Source of the DNA: Marasmitruncus massiliensis
GTDB lineage: Bacteria; Bacillota; Clostridia; Oscillospirales; Ruminococcaceae
Assembly (NCBI RefSeq): GCF_900186535.1
Contig: NZ_FYDE01000005.1
Location: forward strand, 1,712,895 to 1,776,894
Reading direction: 5' to 3'
Length of the DNA: 64,000 nucleotides
Under the pieces are notes generated by a model. The model had not been told where the DNA came from, searched no databases, and worked only from the letters and a program-made list of their open reading frames with translations. Below, piece by piece: positions 61,555-64,000 of this stretch. The translations under genes were made by a program, and so were the position numbers. Position 1 is the stretch's first letter; each line of letters opens with the position of its first letter.

Positions 61555-63018
61555 TTACCATGCCGATAATCGCTCTCCCATAGGATCCACCGTAAATGCC
61601 ATTGCATCACTTAATTGTACCAGCTTACTGATCTTTACACTCGTATAGTCAGGGTCGTCCCAAAGGTTATGAGTTTCCTTCGGGTCTTTAGACAGATCAT
61701 AAAGTTCCCCCTCCTTCGTGCTATGGACATTCACCAGTTTATACCGGCCATCAAAAACCATTGTACACTGAGCGTTGGGGGCTTTGTGCCAAGGCATGGA
61801 ATTGTAGTATTCACAGTAAATACAATTCTTATGACGATCCTCACAATTTGGGTCTGTCAGCAAATCCCACAGAGATTTTCCCTGCATTTGAGGCTGCGTA
61901 TCCAAACCGATTGCTTCCGTTAATGTGGGGGACAAATCCACCAGCTCCACCAGTGCGCTGCTGCTGAATCCTTGCCGGATTGTACCAGGGCAGGAGATGA
62001 TCAAAGGAATGTGGGTGGCACCTTCATAAAAATATGGGCCCTTTAGATAAATACCATGATCTCCGAGCATCTCGCCATGATCGGAGGTAAAGATGACAAT
62101 AGTGTTTTCTAACTGCCCCAATCGTTCCAACGTATCTATCAGACGGCCAACCTGCTTGTCAATAAGATCCACCATGGCATAATAGGATGCTTTCATCAGC
62201 CGATGTTCCCAGTCGCTCATGTTGTCATAGATAATAGCTGCATTGTTGGAATCGTGATTGTTATAAGCACCCTTATGGTCCAGCTTTTGGAACAAAGGCT
62301 TGTCATCCAGTTCCCCCGGAGCATAATTCGGCAATGGAAGATCGTCCAAGCAATCCATATAACGATCCAGGTATGCTTTGGGTGGATCAAAAGGATGGTG
62401 AGGGTCATAGATGTTCAGGGAAAAGAACCAAGGGTTTTTGTATTCCACATTTGCCTCAATAAAGTTGAGCGCTTTCTCCGTACACCAGGTGGTCTGGTGG
62501 TACTCCTCATTCATGCCGTATTGAACCAATTCCGTGCCTTCCACGTTGCAGGCGGAAAACCGTTGCCCTTTTTCCCGCAGCCACTGAAAATATTCGTGTG
62601 TGGCCCAGCCATCGTGACCGCCATGGGACCAATGAAATACGTCGTAGCCGTCGTCAATGCGTTCTTCCATGCCTTTGCAGATATCTGGATTACAGGGGTT
62701 GAGATGCAGCTTGCCAGACAGGCCGCAGACATATCCCTGCTCGGAAAATATTTTACTGATGAGTTTTTCGTCACGCGGAATCCTTTGGCCGTTTTGGCGG
62801 CAGCGGGTTGTACGTGGGTACCGGCCGGTCAAAAAGCTGGCACGGCTGGGAGAGCAGGTAGGGTTTTGACAATATGCCCGCTCAAACCGTGTGCCATTCT
62901 GAGCCAAACGATCGAGATTTGGTGTATGCACATACGGGTTCCCGTAACAGCCCAGGGTGTCCCAGCGCTGCTGGTCGGTACAAATCCATAGAACATTATA
63001 TTGTGCGTTTTTACTCAT
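61555..63018 (-). CDS. Cytoplasmic sulfatase, choline-sulfatase-like, second paralogue
   Basis: A 487-residue sulfatase. ATG 63018 follows AAAGGAG, so the longer frame from 63249 is rejected. CSPSR (55-59) is the formylglycine site; ICTDQQRWD, LSGKLHL and FTSDHGEMLGDHG match the sulfatase at 55371-56849 in order, with DPHHPFDPPKAYLDRY corresponding to DPHPPLDPPQEYKDR there. No signal peptide. It follows two ATPase genes on the same strand, so the second locus repeats the order ATPase A, ATPase B, sulfatase. Confidence 0.9.
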   Translation of the reverse strand: MSKNAQYNVLWICTDQQRWDTLGCYGNPYVHTPNLDRLAQNGTRFERAYCQNPTCSPSRASFLTGRYPRTTRCRQNGQRIPRDEKLISKIFSEQGYVCGLSGKLHLNPCNPDICKGMEERIDDGYDVFHWSHGGHDGWATHEYFQWLREKGQRFSACNVEGTELVQYGMNEEYHQTTWCTEKALNFIEANVEYKNPWFFSLNIYDPHHPFDPPKAYLDRYMDCLDDLPLPNYAPGELDDKPLFQKLDHKGAYNNHDSNNAAIIYDNMSDWEHRLMKASYYAMVDLIDKQVGRLIDTLERLGQLENTIVIFTSDHGEMLGDHGIYLKGPYFYEGATHIPLIISCPGTIRQGFSSSALVELVDLSPTLTEAIGLDTQPQMQGKSLWDLLTDPNCEDRHKNCIYCEYYNSMPWHKAPNAQCTMVFDGRYKLVNVHSTKEGELYDLSKDPKETHNLWDDPDYTSVKISKLVQLSDAMAFTVDPMGERLSAW

Positions 63019-63031
63019 TTTTTTAGCTCCT

Positions 63032-63772
63032 TTACCACCACTTGATGAGATCGGTGATGCGGTTGCGCATCTCGACAAAGTCGGGATGCGTGATATCCCT
63101 GGGACGGTCAAAATCATCGATAATGACTTCTTTAATGGAAGTGGGCTTGTTGGTGAGCACCAAAATCCGGTCTCCCAGATAAACAGCCTCTTCAATATTA
63201 TGGGTAATGAAAACAACTGTGGTGTTTGTCTGTTTACATAAGCGGACAACCTCGTCCTCCAGCTTGAAGCGCAGGTTAATGTCTAACTGCCCGTAGGGTT
63301 CATCCATCAGCAACAGTTCAGGCTGGGTAGCAAACGCCCTTGCAATCACAACCCGTTGCAGCATGCTGGCGGATAACTGCCGGGGATAATAGCTCTCAAA
63401 CTGTTTTAACCCTACTAACTCCAGCGCATCATCCACTTTTTTGTCAATACCATCGTACTGCTGCTTGATTTCCAGCCCAAATCGGACATTTTGCCTGACC
63501 GTAAGCCATTCCATCGCGGAATACTCCTGAAATATATAGGTAATGTTGTGCTTTTGCAGGTCAACAGGTTCCCCTTGAAACAGTATGCTGCCCGAGGTGG
63601 GCTCATACAGATGAGTCAAACTGTTGAGGAAGGTGGTTTTGCCACAGCCTGTCGGGCCCACAATACAAAGAAATTCGCCTTTGTACACGTTAAACGTGAT
63701 ATCATTCAACACCAACAGGTCTCCAAACCGTTTGCTGAGGTTTTCTACTTTAACAATTGCATTCCGGTTCAC
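63032..63772 (-). CDS. NitT/TauT-type ABC ATPase B paralogue (degenerate signature)
   Basis: A 246-residue ATPase. Walker A GPTGCGKTT, signature LSASMLQR, Walker B LLLMDEPYGQLD, H-loop FITHNIEEA and the end LIKWW. It shares the altered signature with ATPase B at 54603-55346 and is clearly its paralogue. The GTG start overlaps the stop of the upstream ATPase gene (GTGA), with GGAGGGC before it. It lies 13 bp before the sulfatase gene. Confidence 0.9.
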   Translation of the reverse strand: MNRNAIVKVENLSKRFGDLLVLNDITFNVYKGEFLCIVGPTGCGKTTFLNSLTHLYEPTSGSILFQGEPVDLQKHNITYIFQEYSAMEWLTVRQNVRFGLEIKQQYDGIDKKVDDALELVGLKQFESYYPRQLSASMLQRVVIARAFATQPELLLMDEPYGQLDINLRFKLEDEVVRLCKQTNTTVVFITHNIEEAVYLGDRILVLTNKPTSIKEVIIDDFDRPRDITHPDFVEMRNRITDLIKWW

Positions 63773-64000
63773 GGCTGCCCTCCTTCCTTATCAACAACCC
63801 GATCCATCGCCGCGGTAATCTCCTTGCGCAGACGGAGAAATTCCGGATCCATCACGCTGCGGGGACGGGGCAAAGCAATATCGTATTCCGCGCAGATACG
63901 GCTGGGGCAGTTGGAGAGAAGAATAATGCGATCCGCAAGGAAGATTGCTTCCTCAATGTTGTTTGTAACAAATACCACTGTTCGTTTCTCATTCTGCCAA
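63769..64000 (-). CDS. NitT/TauT-type ABC ATPase A paralogue, partial at window edge
   Basis: Only the last 76 residues are in the window. They contain VVFVTNNIEEAIFLADR, with Asn in place of the switch His as in ATPase A at 53816-54592, and the end segment IALPRPRSVMDPEFLRLRKEI. The Walker and signature motifs lie beyond 64000. Permease and binding-protein genes are expected further right. Confidence 0.85.
   Translation of the reverse strand, partial: WQNEKRTVVFVTNNIEEAIFLADRIILLSNCPSRICAEYDIALPRPRSVMDPEFLRLRKEITAAMDRVVDKEGGQP

Noticed and set aside
1-64000. CRISPR array, rRNA operon or complete tRNA gene
   Set aside because: No regularly spaced repeats, no rRNA-like stretch and only a tRNA half were found by eye.

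Overview
The window looks like a chromosomal segment from an anaerobic gut Firmicute of the class Clostridia. The basis is strong AGGAGG-type ribosome binding sites, Tn1549-type relaxase scars, clostridial-type integrase and TnpV debris, TRAP and TTT transporters, and tight sugar-acid and sugar catabolic operons with mid-range GC. No rRNA, complete tRNA, origin or CRISPR array was seen. Genus cannot be told from this sequence.

Region 1 (1-16.3 kb). After an integrase scar and a 5'-truncated TRAP permease comes a GntR/FCD regulator, divergent from a long co-directional operon: aldo/keto reductase, RhaA-family isomerase, a small ASRT-family beta-sandwich protein, an MFS transporter, a complete RbsABC/RhaSTPQ-type sugar ABC importer, a cupin, a LyxK-like kinase, an Old Yellow Enzyme-type oxidoreductase, a UlaE/SgbU-type 3-epimerase and an AraD/UlaF-type 4-epimerase. 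Together they give a complete predicted route L-lyxose -> L-xylulose -> L-xylulose-5-P -> L-ribulose-5-P -> D-xylulose-5-P.

Region 2 (16.3-41 kb) is an accessory zone. It holds a flavoprotein, a MATE pump with a MarR regulator, an orphan response regulator, a broken RND pump, pieces of an ICE relaxase, an IS1182-family element with an internally deleted transposase, a MarR/DtxR regulatory operon behind a consensus promoter, and a stress-type trio (XRE, YciI, nitronate monooxygenase). Two inverted copies of one IS481-type element (28.3 and 36.3 kb) bracket an L-tartrate utilisation cassette (two GntR regulators, SLC13 transporter, TtdA, TtdB) and the remains of an RHS toxin locus. Next come a third IS with a 7-bp target duplication, a TIR-domain protein, and the 3' half of a tRNA-Pro, which looks like an attachment-site relic.

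Region 3 (40.4-49.2 kb): a GntR regulator and an operon TctC - sulfatase - TctB - TctA - DgoD - DgoA - DgoK. The sulfatase lacks a signal peptide and lies inside a tripartite tricarboxylate transporter operon next to the D-galactonate enzymes. The inferred job is uptake of a sulfated aldonate, desulfation in the cytoplasm and De Ley-Doudoroff breakdown.

Region 4 (49.8-64 kb): a DeoR regulator and a ten-gene operon: NitT/TauT-type lipoprotein, two permeases, two non-identical ATPases, a cytosolic choline-sulfatase-like sulfatase, GatY-like aldolase, FGGY kinase, GatD-like dehydrogenase and PfkB kinase. A paralogous ATPase-ATPase-sulfatase set converges on it from the right edge. The reading offered here is a PTS-independent pathway for a sulfated hexitol or hexose, fed by an ABC importer with one canonical and one degenerate ATP site. 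This region and Region 3 are the best candidates for an undescribed system.
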